From: Bedellia somnulentella
Taxonomy: Eukaryota > Arthropoda > Insecta > Lepidoptera > Bedelliidae
Direction of reading: 5' to 3'
Length of the DNA: 64,000 bases
Assembly: GCA_963576735.1 (NCBI GenBank)
Contig: OY755191.1
Coordinates: 11,871,608 to 11,935,607, forward strand
This document shows, piece by piece, positions 42,113-53,199 of this stretch (positions are counted from its first letter, which is position 1; every line of letters starts with the position of its first letter). The position numbers and the translations under genes were made by a program. Under the pieces are notes generated by a model. It was not told the DNA's origin. It made no database searches and saw only the letters and a list, made by a program, of their open reading frames with translations.

Positions 42113-42204
42113 GTGCCATGTTACTTTGTTTTGTGTTTTGGTTTAGAATAGCAACATCGGGATAAGAAAGCTAATGAATGCTACCCATAAGGATATAAAG
42201 GTGT

Positions 42205-42412
42205 TACATACACATGCTCACGGCCATAAATTCCAAAAAGGGGTAGCCAGAGCTTTAAAGCTAGCAACTCCTTAACCACATTTGGAAGTTGATAGGGGAC
42301 AAGATGGTAGAAATAAGTCTCGTTAGTGACAGGTCTCCAACTGCATCGCCTAACACCCTTGAGTTGAAAGGGGTAGTGAAATTTTAAGCCGGCACTACAC
42401 GGCATAAGACAC
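42205..42412 (-). repeat. SINE-A copy
   Basis: TACACATGCTCACGGCCATA to TTTAAGCCGGCACTACACGG. Confidence 0.75.
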
Positions 42413-42537
42413 ACTATAAGGGTGATATTTTCCATATCTACAACTATACATACCCTGGTACTTCGAGAGCTGGTCAAGCTTTCGATCCTATCACATTTTA
42501 CTTTCCACACTCGCTAAAACAGCTACATTATTTCTTA

Positions 42538-42906
42538 ACCGTGTTAGCCCAGTGGGTAGAACACTCGGTTATCGTGCAAACGACTAGAGTTCAAATCCTG
42601 GGTCGGGCCTACACAAATTCGTCTTTTCTAAAGACATATATGTGGTTAATTTATCATGGTTGTTAACGATGAGGGAAAACATCGTGTCGTGAGGAAACCC
42701 ACATGGCTGAGTTGTACTTAGTCATGTGACAGTGTATTCGTACAAAACGGCGATAGGCCTGCCCCCTATCACGTGAGTACACTGTCCATGCAAAACGTGG
42801 GTACTCTGAACACCAGGTGACAAAGTCCCGTGATGTTCAGTAGTATTAGTACCTCTGCCAGCCCCTTCGGGGATATTCGGCGTGAACGTTTATGTTATGT
42901 TATGTT
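42538..42906 (+). repeat. SINE-B reference copy, full length with target-site duplication
   Basis: tRNA-like head ACCGTGTTAGCCCAGTGGG with A-box, B-box GAGTTCAAATCCTGGG, unique body, and tail TTTATGTTATGTTATG. The 11-bp ATTATTTCTTA lies on both sides (42527-42537 and 42907-42917). Confidence 0.92.
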
Positions 42907-43436
42907 ATTATTTCTTAGTTACAACAGACATTATCACCCAACTTTTATTTTATTATTCAAAGTTTCAACAAGAGCAAATTCGAACTGTGTCGTTGTAAAA
43001 ATTAAATAAACGAAAGTCCAAAAACATAAAATTATTATAAATAGCCGTCCATTTAGGTACAATGTTAATTTTTCCATTGAAATCGCGTCTTGAATACTTA
43101 ATCGTCGTAGCCAGCGGTCCCCGGGGCTTTCATGATGTAATTATCTAAGGAATGAGAAGATGTTTAAAAGGCTAAAGTGCTTGAATGAGGACAATTGACG
43201 GGCGTATCCTTAGGGATGACGAAACTTTCGAGATCTCATACAAAAGTTTTTGAAAACTATTCTAGGTCGTTTCACTGGAGACAATTTATCTTGTAAAGTT
43301 CTATTAATTTCTATAAAACTAGATTACCGTTTTCATACATTTGACGATATCCGTGACCTTGTGATTGAAGATTCTGGCCCGGAGATCTCGGGTTCGAATT
43401 TCACTAAGGTCATCATTTAAATGATAGACATGAATA

Positions 43437-43632
43437 ATTTAATGAAAGACAGACACACTTGGACCAAATTGAAAGTGTGCTCAAAAAGGCAGCCGTCCGA
43501 AGTATGAAGAGATTGATGGATGTAGACGAAGCAAGAGAGTTTTGCCAGGATCGTACGAAGTGGCGATCGATAGTCTCTGCCTACCCCGATGGGAATTAAC
43601 GGCGTGAGTATATGTATGTATGTATGTATGTA
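43437..43632 (+). mobile_element. RTE-type LINE 3' end with protein C-terminus
   Basis: One frame from 43505 reads MKRLMDVDEAREFCQDRTKW, then RSIVSAYPDGN and stop, the end of RTE proteins. It is followed by CGGCGTGAGTATATG and (TATG)n. Heavily 5'-truncated. Confidence 0.75.
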
Positions 43633-43833
43633 CATGAATAATGTTTTACACACAGTACTTATGTTGGATGTTGTTTATAAATGTAGATTATATACTATTA
43701 CAAATTAATAGTAGAGTGCATCATCAAGTTCGCTTCTTACTAATCTTAACTGCTTCTAGTGACCATTATTGTAAATTTAAATTTTTCGCAGTATGTGATT
43801 AAAGTATAGTACCAGCATCAGACCAGAGTTACA

Positions 43834-44102
43834 TATACATACATATATTCACAGCTATAAATCCCTAGAAGGGGTAGCCAGAGCTAAGGAATTAGAAATT
43901 CCTCAGCCACTTTTGGAAAGTTGTGTGGGGAAAAGATGGTAAAGTAAAGGTTGTTAGTGATGGGTCTCCAACCGCATCGCCCAAAAATCCCTTAACTTTT
44001 AAGGGATTTTTGGGCGATGCGGTTCCAATACCGTTAGTCGCCTCTTACGTACACCCACCGGAAGAAATGGGGTAGTGCTATTCTAAGCCGACACTACACG
44101 GA
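43834..44102 (-). repeat. SINE-A copy with internal hairpin duplication
   Basis: Complete ends (TATATTCACAGCTATAAATC, TAAGCCGACACTACACGG). The centre carries a 26-bp inverted duplication, listed separately. Confidence 0.85.
43970..44024. repeat. 26-bp perfect inverted duplication inside SINE-A
   Basis: 43970-43995 and 43999-44024 are exact reverse complements with a 3-nt spacer (CTT). Other SINE-A copies have the left arm only once at this place. Confidence 0.9.
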
Positions 44103-44109
44103 CCAGAGT

Positions 44110-45100
44110 TTAGTACATATATATGAACTGAAAAGAATCAATGGAAGCAGAGACTCTCCAAATAATATACTGTTATTATTAGCGAGAAGACACAAGGAAG
44201 GTAAAGTAGAACCTTTTTTGTTTTATCATAGTACATGAAAATGGCGCTGGAGGGGGAGGGGACGTGTCCCCTGGATAATGCTTTAGACTCTGATTAATTC
44301 ACCCCCAACGTTTTCAAGATGAGTTATATAGGATGTTCATCAATTGTTATATTAATTAGCTTACTCGATAATTTAGTATGTAGAGTGCGTGTTGTGTGAC
44401 ACGGGTGTATAATCTGATTTGTCATAATGTAAACGTCAGCCCGATTAGGAAAGTTGGTGATTGTTAAGCAGAGGATGGGTTTACTGACTTATACAGTTAC
44501 TTGAAAACCAACTTTGTCGTCTAGTGGGAAATGTCGACTTGAAGTGCAGATGGTATGGGTTCAAATTCAGTCACGCACGGTTGAAAGTTTAGTTGAGAAA
44601 AAAAAGAAAAAAAAACAAAATTATATGAATAAGGTCAAGTATTTTAATTTCCACAAATGGTTTATGTATAAGTTTTAACCAAAATTTTAATCAGATTCTG
44701 AAGTCAAATTGGTGAGAGTTTACCCGTAAGAATACATATTTTTAAGTCAGATTTCTTTTTTGGTGTATGTCTGGAAAACATCCCGAACAAAAACCTGAAT
44801 AGTATGTTATGTGAGAAGTAAGTTATTGATAGATTTCGTATAAAAGCTCCTATCTTTATAATATAAATTGGAAAAGAAGATTTACCCTACCACAACATAA
44901 ACCTTTGAAATCGATATACTTTTAATTATTAAGTTAAAATTTATAATACAGAGATACAGCCTTGATATCCCGCCGTAATTAACTGTCATTAGCACACACA
45001 TTTGTTTTTACCTGCTTTTGCAATTATTATTTATTTGGCCGCCAGCTAGTAATCGCGTCATACCCTTTCATTTGAATTCAATGAAATCGGTAATAATACT
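44110..45100. other. Intergenic interval, nothing recognised
   Basis: AT-rich, no conserved frame. A B-box-like GGGTTCAAATTCAG near 44568 may be a SINE relic. Confidence 0.35.
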
Positions 45101-45105
45101 TTACA

Positions 45106-45346
45106 ATTAAACACACATACTCACGGCTTTAAATACCAAAAAGAGGCAGCCAAGGCTTCAGAGCCAGAAACTCCTCAGCCACAATCGGAAGTTGATCGGG
45201 GACAAGATGGTAGAAATAAGTGTTGTTGATAATGGGTCTCCAACCGCATCGCCCAAAAACCACTTAAAAATGCCCCATAATAACCTTAGTCGCCTCTTAC
45301 GACACCTGTGGGTAGAAAGGGTAGCATCATTCTAAGCCGGCACTAA
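45106..45346 (-). repeat. SINE-A copy
   Basis: TTAAACACACATACTCACGG to CATTCTAAGCCGGCAC. Confidence 0.75.
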
Positions 45347-45463
45347 ACTGCAAACCAATTAGTTATTTTAAAATAAAAAAAACGAGATCTCATACTACAT
45401 TTTACGATCGGTTGATTTTGATCACTCAACTTACATAAATGGCATAAGCATAAGCATAATAAT

Positions 45464-45822
45464 AAGCATAAACGTTCACGCCGAATATCCCCGAAGGGGT
45501 TGGCAGAGGTACTAATACTTCTGAACATCACATGACTTTGTCACCTGGTGTTCAGAGTACCCACGTTTTGCATTGGCAGTGTACTCACGTGACAGGGGGC
45601 AAGCCTATCGCCGTTTTGTACGAATACACTGTCACATGACTAAGTACAACTTCAGCCATGTGGGTTTCCTCACGATGTTTTCCCTATCCGTTAACAACCA
45701 TGATAAATTAACCACACATATGTCTTTAGAAAAGACAAATTGGTGTAGGCCCGACCCAGGATTTGAACACTAGTCGTTTACACGTTTACCGAGTGTTCTA
45801 CCCACTGGGCTATCACGGTTGC
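45464..45822 (-). repeat. SINE-B copy, full length
   Basis: Tail AAGCATAAACGTTCACGCCG to head CCACTGGGCTATCACGGT, including both Pol III boxes on the minus strand. Confidence 0.82.
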
Positions 45823-46375
45823 TAGGGCTCTTTTTAGGATATATAGCCGTGCGTATATCTTACATCATAGAAAAACTCGTATTTTTATATGAGATCTTAC
45901 TTACACATAAACATTAACTCTTCATATTGCAACATCTCTTTGTCCTCTTTTACTGTTCTTGAGTTTGCTTAGTCTAAAACTACATCTTAAAAAAAATAAA
46001 ACCTGAAAGATGATCTCGAGTCGTTTCCTCTTATCTCAGAGTAAAAAAGAAAGAATCTTTATTCTCTCTGTCTGCCCCATTTATAGCGACAGTAAATAAC
46101 ATTTGCTTTACGACGAATATAAAAACATTCCCTGGACAACAAGGGTAGGTAAATTTTTAATTTCCTCCCACAATGAGAGAATATTAGGATGCGGTATTAT
46201 TTTCATGAAGTTGGCATATTTTTTTATTGTAGAGCGTTAATAACGTCATATAAATCGTAGACTCTCTACCTTCTGTTTTGGTGAAATTTTGTCAATTTAG
46301 GAGGAAACAGTATGGGCCATATATTTCATAAATTGCCGCTTAGCTATTCGTTGTCGCTGGCCTCTTAATCTTTCT

Positions 46376-46715
46376 CTTAGAATAGCACTACCCTATATCT
46401 TCCCGTGGGTGTACGTAAGAGGCGGCTAAGTGTTGGGCTTGGGGCTTTTTAATGGATTTTAGGGCGATGTGGTTGGACACCCATCACCATAAACCTTAGT
46501 TTTACAATTTTATCCCCATTCAACATCCAAAAATAGAGAGGTTTGCCAGGATCGTACAAAGTGGCGATCGATTGTCTCTGCCTACCCCAATGGGAATTAA
46601 CGGCGTGAGTATATGTATGTATGTATGTAACATCCAAAAGTGGCTGGGAAATTTCTTATTCGGAAGCTCAAGCTACCCCTTCTAGGGATTTATAGCCGTG
46701 AGAATATGTAAGTAT
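46376..46715 (+). repeat. SINE-A copy interrupted by an RTE tail
   Basis: Head 46376-46532, tail 46640-46715 (GGATTTATAGCCGTGAG). The RTE piece between is flanked by an 11-bp repeat of SINE sequence. Confidence 0.8.
46533..46628 (+). mobile_element. RTE 3' end, tiny insertion with target-site duplication
   Basis: AGGTTTGCCAGGATCGTAC to GGCGTGAGTATATGTATG. AACATCCAAAA flanks it at 46522-46532 and 46629-46639. Only about 96 bp of the LINE was copied. Confidence 0.85.
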
Positions 46716-47029
46716 GTATTAGTACGTCCGTGAACATTTTTGTTTTATTTTGTAAATATAAATAAAATGCCATATCAAAACTTCATCGTCATTCGTTTAT
46801 TCAGTTATCCTGTGAAGGCATCTTTCTGCGAAGATCAACTGTAGGCTCGCTCGCATTAAGTTGGATTATGAAAAATGCCCTCCTTGTGATTACGTGTCCT
46901 AATTTACTTGATTTTATGTAATTTCCTTCACTTTTAAGTATTGTCAAAAAAATAATAATTTAAAGATTATGAGCGAGAAATATTTTTCTTTCTTGTTTTA
47001 GCAATTTAGCGATCTATTAAGTTTGCTGT

Positions 47030-47252
47030 GTACTGCCACTTTCTGCCCACAGGTGTTGTAAGAGGCGACTAAGGGTATGGGGCTTTATAAGTGGTTTTTT
47101 GGGTAATGCGGTTGGAGACCCGTCACCAACGATACTTTATTTCTACCATCTTGTCCCCTATCAACTTCCAAATGTGGCTGAAGAGTTTTTAAGCTCTGAC
47201 GCTCTGGCTACCCCTTTTTGGGATTTATGGCCGTTAGTAAATGTATGTATGT
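47030..47252 (+). repeat. SINE-A copy
   Basis: TGTGTACTGCCACTTTCTGC to GGGATTTATGGCCGTTAG. Its head is shortened. A degraded RTE end (AAGTGGCGTCTCTACTCACT) follows at 47268-47333. Confidence 0.7.
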
Positions 47253-47344
47253 CATTCATGAGTTTTTAAATATCGTGCAAAGTGGCGTCTCTACTCACTC
47301 TAATGAGGATTCATGGTGTGAGTATATTGTATGTGTTCTAGTTA

Positions 47345-47732
47345 GGGGTTGTCCATTAATCACGTGAGGCTTGAAAGGGGGGGGAGGGGTTTGATAAAAA
47401 TCACGAAAATAACACAATGGGGAGGGGGGGTGTAGTAAGATATCACGTGTATTTAATTTTTCGTCAAACGCGCGATTTTTAAACAAATATTAAGCGGCAC
47501 ATTTTTATTACGGTCCTTAATTTCAGAATAAAATAAGATTATAGTTTATACTTACCTGTATTTAAAATAATATAATATTCAGAAATTTTTTAGATTCGTT
47601 GTAGCTACTAAAAATACACGTGATGTTGAGAAGGGGGAGGGGGGGTGGTCTTAAACCTCACTACTCATCACCAATGGGGGAGGGGGGGTTAAAAAATGCT
47701 AAAAAAAGATCACGTGATTAATGGACAATCCC
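47345..47732. mobile_element. TIR element with TTA target duplication, Harbinger-like
   Basis: Ends GGGGTTGTCCATTAATCACG and, reversed, GGGATTGTCCATTAATCACG match over about 23 bp with one mismatch. TTA lies on each side, the TWA target typical of PIF/Harbinger. The interior has G-rich runs and no transposase. Confidence 0.7.
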
Positions 47733-47739
47733 TTATTTG

Positions 47740-48570
47740 ATTTAGTTTTTTTTTGTAGATAAATTTTTAGGACAGACCTGAAAATCTGCTTGCAGCGGAT
47801 AGATCGAGGCTTGGACCTTTTTGTCTTATTTAAGTTTTTATTGATTAATTCATGTCATGTGTTGAAGAAAGACAAATAAATGCTTCAATTATTTTTATTG
47901 TGTGGACCCAGAAAATGGGAAATCGTTTAAAATAAACAAATTAAATAATGTTACAACAAACAAATTAAGTAAAAATGTAATAATCGTTTTCAGCCCGCCA
48001 TGTTCACACGCCGAATTCGCAAATTGGGACATTTTCACACCGTCTGCGATATTACGAAGTAATGGTCGTTTTCACTAATAGCCGATTTCGAACTATCACT
48101 GTAACACGCCTTGAATATTCATTGCCTCATCTAATGTTACTGTAATGGTAATAATCCGTTCTTTGCTAATTGAGACTATTTTTATACCGTCATGTTTGTA
48201 AAGTCAAAGAAAATTTTATACTCTTTTTAAAGTATATTCTAATCTAACTAAGTATTCGAAAGTTTTATTTTCTAAAGTATATATAGATTTAAATTAAATT
48301 TACAATACAAATACAAAATTATTGGGCCGAGGCTATTTTCACCGAAATGATTGTTTAATACATTATATTTAACAAAGCTCTGATACAAATATTAATAAAA
48401 TATATTTACACATTTAACTATATACACAGGTTATTTTTTTATAATATATGAAAAACCTAACCTAGATTAAATTATATAAAAAATGCTCTCGAAAGTTTAA
48501 AGTTATAGGAGTATACATTTGTTAAAGTTTAAAGAACTGTACTGTACTGTTCCACAATAGTGAGGGAATA
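47740..48570. other. Intergenic interval, nothing recognised
   Basis: AT-rich single-copy-looking sequence between a TIR element and the segmental duplication. Confidence 0.35.
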
Positions 48571-50156
48571 TTTTGCAAACTGATTTCAATTTCTCATCGG
48601 CGTATCAAGCTATATATTAGTCATGCATGTCTCAAACGAAACACAGCTGATTTTGGAAGTAGAACTAAAATGAAACAAAAAGAGTAAGCATTATTTATTA
48701 ATATGTATCTTTCACACCTACTTTGGAATGAGTAACCTTTTATCACGATTTTATGTATGATGAGATGACCATTGCCTAATGAATATGAAGCTAGCTAGCT
48801 TGGCAAGCTCGAAGAACCAAGCATCACAACTTGCTAAAACGCCAGTCTAATCAAGAAACTCAGAATGACTGTGCAGAACTTTTGCGCAAAATACGCCGCA
48901 TTTTTAAAGTACACCGTGGCCTATATGTATATTCTAAAACTTGCTTTAGTATCACCAATGGTACACACACATTTAAGTTTATTTTTCAATTTAATACAAA
49001 TAATGCAAATCTCAACGGGGTAACAGAAAAACTAATATTTTGACATCTCAGTTTAAGACGTTTTTCTCACACGCATCGTGCGTTCATAGGGGGCATTAAG
49101 ACTTATTAGACATTAGGCCTATTAGCATACCTAAAAATTATCAGGCAGGCTTTTTTCTATTTTAATTTCACAATTCACTTAACCTTTTAATCACAAACGT
49201 TGAACCATTATACTGATTCATGGATCGCTTTATCTAAAAACAGAAAACTAAGTTATTTATGCTGTCGTTCAAAAGTAAAAGCAGTTATGTAAATAAAGGA
49301 GACGCATGCCCGTAAACATAAATTCATAAAAGTGGGTACCTAAAGGCCTATTTAGCAAAGTTTTTCTTTTGAGAAGCTTTAGAGGCTAAACGTTTTAAGT
49401 GTACTTGTATGGGTTCGCTTAAATGGGACTTCGCGAAGAGGGACGTATTAAAAATAAGCTACGGGAAGTGTTTAGGATATCTTTTATGAGGTTTGAGTTT
49501 AGATGAAGCGAAATAAAATAATAATTGCTTGTTATTAAATTCAAAGAAATATTTTGGATTGAACGTCACACATTACTTGCGAATACATTTGAATTACATT
49601 TATACAATATATTTACCGCTATAAGTCCATTAAAATCTCCTCAGCCACTTTTGAAAGTACAATAAGGATAAAAATGTAAAATAAGGAAAGTTATCTCCGA
49701 TTACAATGATTTGTTCATGAAAACCTGTTGATTAGTAATGTTATCTCAAACCATTTAAAAAAAAAAAACTAAGACGCCCACAAAAACGATTAAAACTATT
49801 TATTTACTCGTCGTATAATTGTTTCTTTTCACATTTGACCCTTGCGGGTATACAACTTCAAATATTGACTAGGAGTCTATATTTATTTACATGTTTGATT
49901 TCTATTTCTAAATTAAATTAATTCATATCCGTCATACAAAAATAATAATCTCAACGTCAAAAATAATAATTATAAAAAAAACCCTAACATTAAATAAAAA
50001 TTGCAATATAACTTATATAAAATAACGTGTCAATTATAAAAAGGAATCATACCGCAGAAATAAATGGGTTAGTGCTATTCTTTGCCACACACAGTCTTCC
50101 GTTGATATTCTGCACTGCTCTAATGGACCTAAATTCCTTCATTTCTGTTGTCAAAG

Positions 50157-50415
50157 ACATACATACATACATACATACATATACTCACGGCTATAAATCC
50201 CTAGAAGGGGTAGCCAGAGCTAAGGAATAAGAAATTCCTCAGCCACTTTTTGAAAGTTGTGTGGGGAAAAGATGGTAAAATAAAGGTTGTTGGTGATGGG
50301 TCTCCAACCGCATCGCCCAAAAATCCCTTAAAAGCCCCAATACCGTTAGTCGCCTCTTACGTACACCCATCGGAAGAAATGGGGTAGTGCTATTCTAAGT
50401 CGACACTACACAGCC
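50157..50415 (-). repeat. SINE-A copy
   Basis: CATACATACATACATACATA through GCTATTCTAAGTCGACACTA. It lies in the part of the left duplicate that the right one lacks. Confidence 0.82.
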
Positions 50416-50439
50416 TCCACACTACACTTACAGCATTAT

Positions 50440-50627
50440 TAACTCCTCAGCAACATTTGGAAGAGGATAGCGGAGAAGATAGTAGAAATAAAGTATCGTT
50501 GGTGATGGGTCTCCAGCCGCATCGGGCAAAAACAGCTTAAAAAGGGCCTATACCCTTAGTCGTCTCTTACGACACCCGTAGAAAGGGTAGAAAGGGGTAC
50601 TAACATTCTAAGCCGCCACTACACGGC
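50440..50627 (-). repeat. SINE-A copy, tail truncated (duplicated unit)
   Basis: AACTCCTCAGCAACATTTGG to TCTAAGCCGCCACTACACGG. The counterpart at 54095-54320 is longer at its tail end. Confidence 0.72.
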
Positions 50628-50934
50628 AATAAAAGAAAACGCTATGATGGTGGCCGACTGGCCGTATTATACGGTCTGTTTAAGTGGCTCTTCCGAGCTA
50701 TGAAATCCAAACGATAATGCTACCTGTTCCAAATCGCATTTTATCTGTGCATTGTATTTACGAGGTTAGGAACAACAGACACTTAATAATTTATATTCTG
50801 TGATTTTGAGTAAAATGCTTGGAATAGCACTATCCCATTTCTTCCCGCGGAGGTCGGTTTTAATTTATATTTGGGCGATCTAGTTGGGGACTCATCCCCC
50901 CTTTTTGGGATTTATAGGTGAGAGTATGTACATA

Positions 50935-51020
50935 CATACATACATACACTCACGCCATTATTTTCCATTGTGGTAGGCAGAGACTATCGATCGCCACTAT
51001 TTACAATCCTGAAAAACCTC
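50935..51020 (-). mobile_element. RTE 3' fragment (duplicated unit)
   Basis: TGTGGTAGGCAGAGACTATC and GATCGCCACTATTTACAATC. A twin lies at 55437-55530. Confidence 0.6.
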
Positions 51021-51458
51021 TTTAGCTTCGTTTACATCAAAGACTTTAAATTTATATATACAGTATAGTTTAATATCTTTGGTTTACATCCATCAATCTT
51101 TTCATACATGCTCTTTTATTATTTATACTTCGGAAGCCTGCCTGTGAGAGTATGTATTGTATAAAAAACACAACTGTACACATGTTTGTACCAAATAAGG
51201 AAACATAATATGACCTAGTTTTAACACCAGACTTTTACAAATAATTTGGTCGGTGATTTACCTCATCGTTTGTCTTTAAATTCCGACATTTGCAAAGTAC
51301 TTGATACGAGACTTTTTGAGCCAGATGTTGGAAAAAGTTTTTACTTATTGTTTTTTTTATTAAAAACTTCCGCATTTTGAATATGACGGCGAGGAGCGGT
51401 CTTACAAGGACTATATTTCAATACAAAATTGGTTTTGTTTCTGTTTTTTATTTCTACA

Positions 51459-51672
51459 TAACATAACATAACATAAACGTTCACGCCGTTTATCCCCGAA
51501 GGGGTTGGCAGAGGTACCAATACTCCTGAACTCACATGGCAAGCGCCATCTAGTTACCAGAGAAGGTACCCACGTTTTGCTTAGACAGTGTACTCACGTG
51601 ATAGGGGGCAGGCCTATCGCCGTTTTGTACGAATACACTGTCACATGACTAAGTACAACTCAGCCATGTGGG
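51459..51672 (-). repeat. SINE-B copy inserted after the segmental duplication
   Basis: CATAACATAACATAACATAA through CAACTCAGCCATGTGGG. The right duplicate has uninterrupted sequence at the matching point (about 56240). TTTTATTTCTA occurs on both sides. Confidence 0.85.
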
Positions 51673-51689
51673 TATTTTATTTCTATTCC

Positions 51690-51871
51690 CTGATTATTTT
51701 GGTTTAGTGGATTGGAAAGAAAATAATGTATGTGGTGAGCCTCAGTGGGGCACAGATGGACTGTCACGATTAGAACCGGCTAAAAGGACAGATATTTCAA
51801 ATAGTATTAATGAGGAGGAGGTAACATGGAAATGTTATTGTGATTGGTTTACGTTCCCTGCTTTTAAGTGA
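51690..51871 (+). pseudogene. Unrecognised reading-frame fragment, left duplicate
   Basis: The frame GLVDWKENNVCGEPQWGTDG ... EEEVTWKCYCDWF ends at TGA. The same frame is open in the right duplicate (56265-56436). Of about seven codon differences most change the residue, which argues against current constraint. No family recognised. Confidence 0.3.
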
Positions 51872-52007
51872 ATTAGCGGGTTTTGGTTAAGAATTGTCGA
51901 AAAGAATCATGTAAGTTTCTATGGGGTACCAATTCGCACTAATTTTTGGCAGATTCTAAAAATTCCACTCTACGTTGTATAGATGTTGTTTCGAGTAACT
52001 AACTACT

Positions 52008-52054
52008 GTTTCATTTCCATAGTGCTAGGCTCCGTAGCAATATGGAAATGAAAC
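52008..52054. repeat. Hairpin, 14-bp plus 5-bp stems, kept in both duplicates
   Basis: GTTTCATTTCCATA and TATGGAAATGAAAC enclose a second stem TGCTA/TAGCA. The twin is at 56614-56660. It adjoins a decayed MITE-D. Confidence 0.7.
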
Positions 52055-52155
52055 GTGGGATAAAACAACCATCTCCTTCGCAACTATGCAAGTAGTATCG
52101 TATAATTTTCTCTCATTCTAACCGACAGAGTAACGATAAAATAACACTCGTGCAA
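52055..52155 (-). mobile_element. MITE-D relic (duplicated unit)
   Basis: GTGGGATAAAACAACCATCTC and ATTCTAACCGACAGAG, then AACACTCGTGCAAGG follow the reverse of MITE-D. The twin is at about 56661-56766. Confidence 0.5.
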
Positions 52156-52816
52156 GGTCTCCAGTATATCGAAGATTTACAGTTTTATGAAATAAATTGT
52201 CTTTCTATCAGAGCCAAGTTTTCCCGAATGAAATGTTACCTAATTTTAAATCCCTGATATTTTATACATTACAGTTAAATGTATTCGAAGTCGGTTTTGT
52301 CGTTTGAGCGTGACTACGTTATACTCGTTTACTAACAGATAGAATATTTTTTACATTTAAAAAAATATTCTGGTGCTGGAATTTAAGTATTTGCTTTATA
52401 TGTTTTGGTTATTATCTTACCTTCTTTACTTAATATATGGAGCCCTAGCAACCATAAGTTCGAGTAAAAATTGGTTCTGGGAAAATTTCTCTGCCAACCC
52501 CTTCAGGATATAAGGCGTGAACGATTGAGTTGAGTTGTGTGTCAAATCGGATACGGATACAAAATCAAATAAATTGTATTTTTTTGCATTATTTATTTAT
52601 ATTGTATAATGATCCACCTACAAGTTTATTACAAATAGGAGCCTATATTTCATAATAATCACTGGTTGGATCTCCAAAGTTTGGCCCGGAAAAGATAACA
52701 ATTCCTCACCCGAAAAGCTCGAAAGAAAGATAATGGTTTTCGTGTATAATGTATTACTTAATACACGAATATTTGTACAATAAGGAAGTTAGGTGATGTT
52801 GCTACATCTTTTATAA

Positions 52817-52883
52817 TAACATCTTTTATTTATGAGTAATAATCCCCACATGAGGAATTCATGTCAAAAAACATTAAATTATG
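52817..52883 (+). repeat. 67-bp direct repeat, left
   Basis: ATAACATCTTTTATTTATGA ... AAAAAACATTAAATTA recurs at 53133-53199, on the far side of the tRNA-like sequence. The same sequence appears inverted next to the fold-back retroposon at 14614. Confidence 0.8.
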
Positions 52884-53039
52884 TGATAGTTAGGCGTTTC
52901 CAACATTTGCATTCTATCTGAAAAGGTAGACAAGTGGCCGTCCGAATTAGTTAAAAATTCGGAGGTAGGAAACGCAAACACTACTTGAACGTGTAAAAAA
53001 GAAACAAAGGATAGAGAAATTTCGCGCTGGATGCCAACT

Positions 53040-53112
53040 GACACTGTAGCTCAGTTGGCAGAGCGACGGGGGCGTATACCCGAAGGTCGCGGGTTCGAAC
53101 CCCGCCAGTGTC
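53040..53112 (+). tRNA. tRNA-like sequence, probably a pseudogene or SINE head
   Basis: The acceptor stem GACACTG/CAGTGTC pairs perfectly. The D-arm GCTC-AGTTGGCA-GAGC and T-arm GCGGG-TTCGAAC-CCCGC are intact. The anticodon stem has 4 pairs (CGGG/CCCG) with an A-A at its base and an 8-nt loop GGCGTATA, one base too many, so the anticodon is ambiguous. Family members near 14690 show it belongs to a repeat. Confidence 0.5.
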
Positions 53113-53132
53113 GAAATTTTTCTTTCCTTTAA

Positions 53133-53199
53133 TAACATCTTTTATTTATGAGTAATAATCCCCACATGAGGAATTCATGTCAAAAAACATTAAATTAGT
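53133..53199 (+). repeat. 67-bp direct repeat, right
   Basis: Second copy of 52817-52883. It abuts the start of the right segmental duplicate. Confidence 0.8.

Larger units (their letters stand above)
48573..52800 (+). repeat. Segmental duplication, left copy
   Basis: Two blocks, 48573-49463 and 50435-52800, match 53208-54073 and about 54110-57411 in the same order and direction, with high identity by eye. The middle (49464-50434) has no counterpart on the right. This copy holds a private SINE-B at 51459-51672. Confidence 0.85.

Noticed and set aside
52947..53138. 63-codon minus frame with GFEPATFGYTPP
   Set aside because: This peptide is the familiar artefact of translating a tRNA-like sequence backwards.
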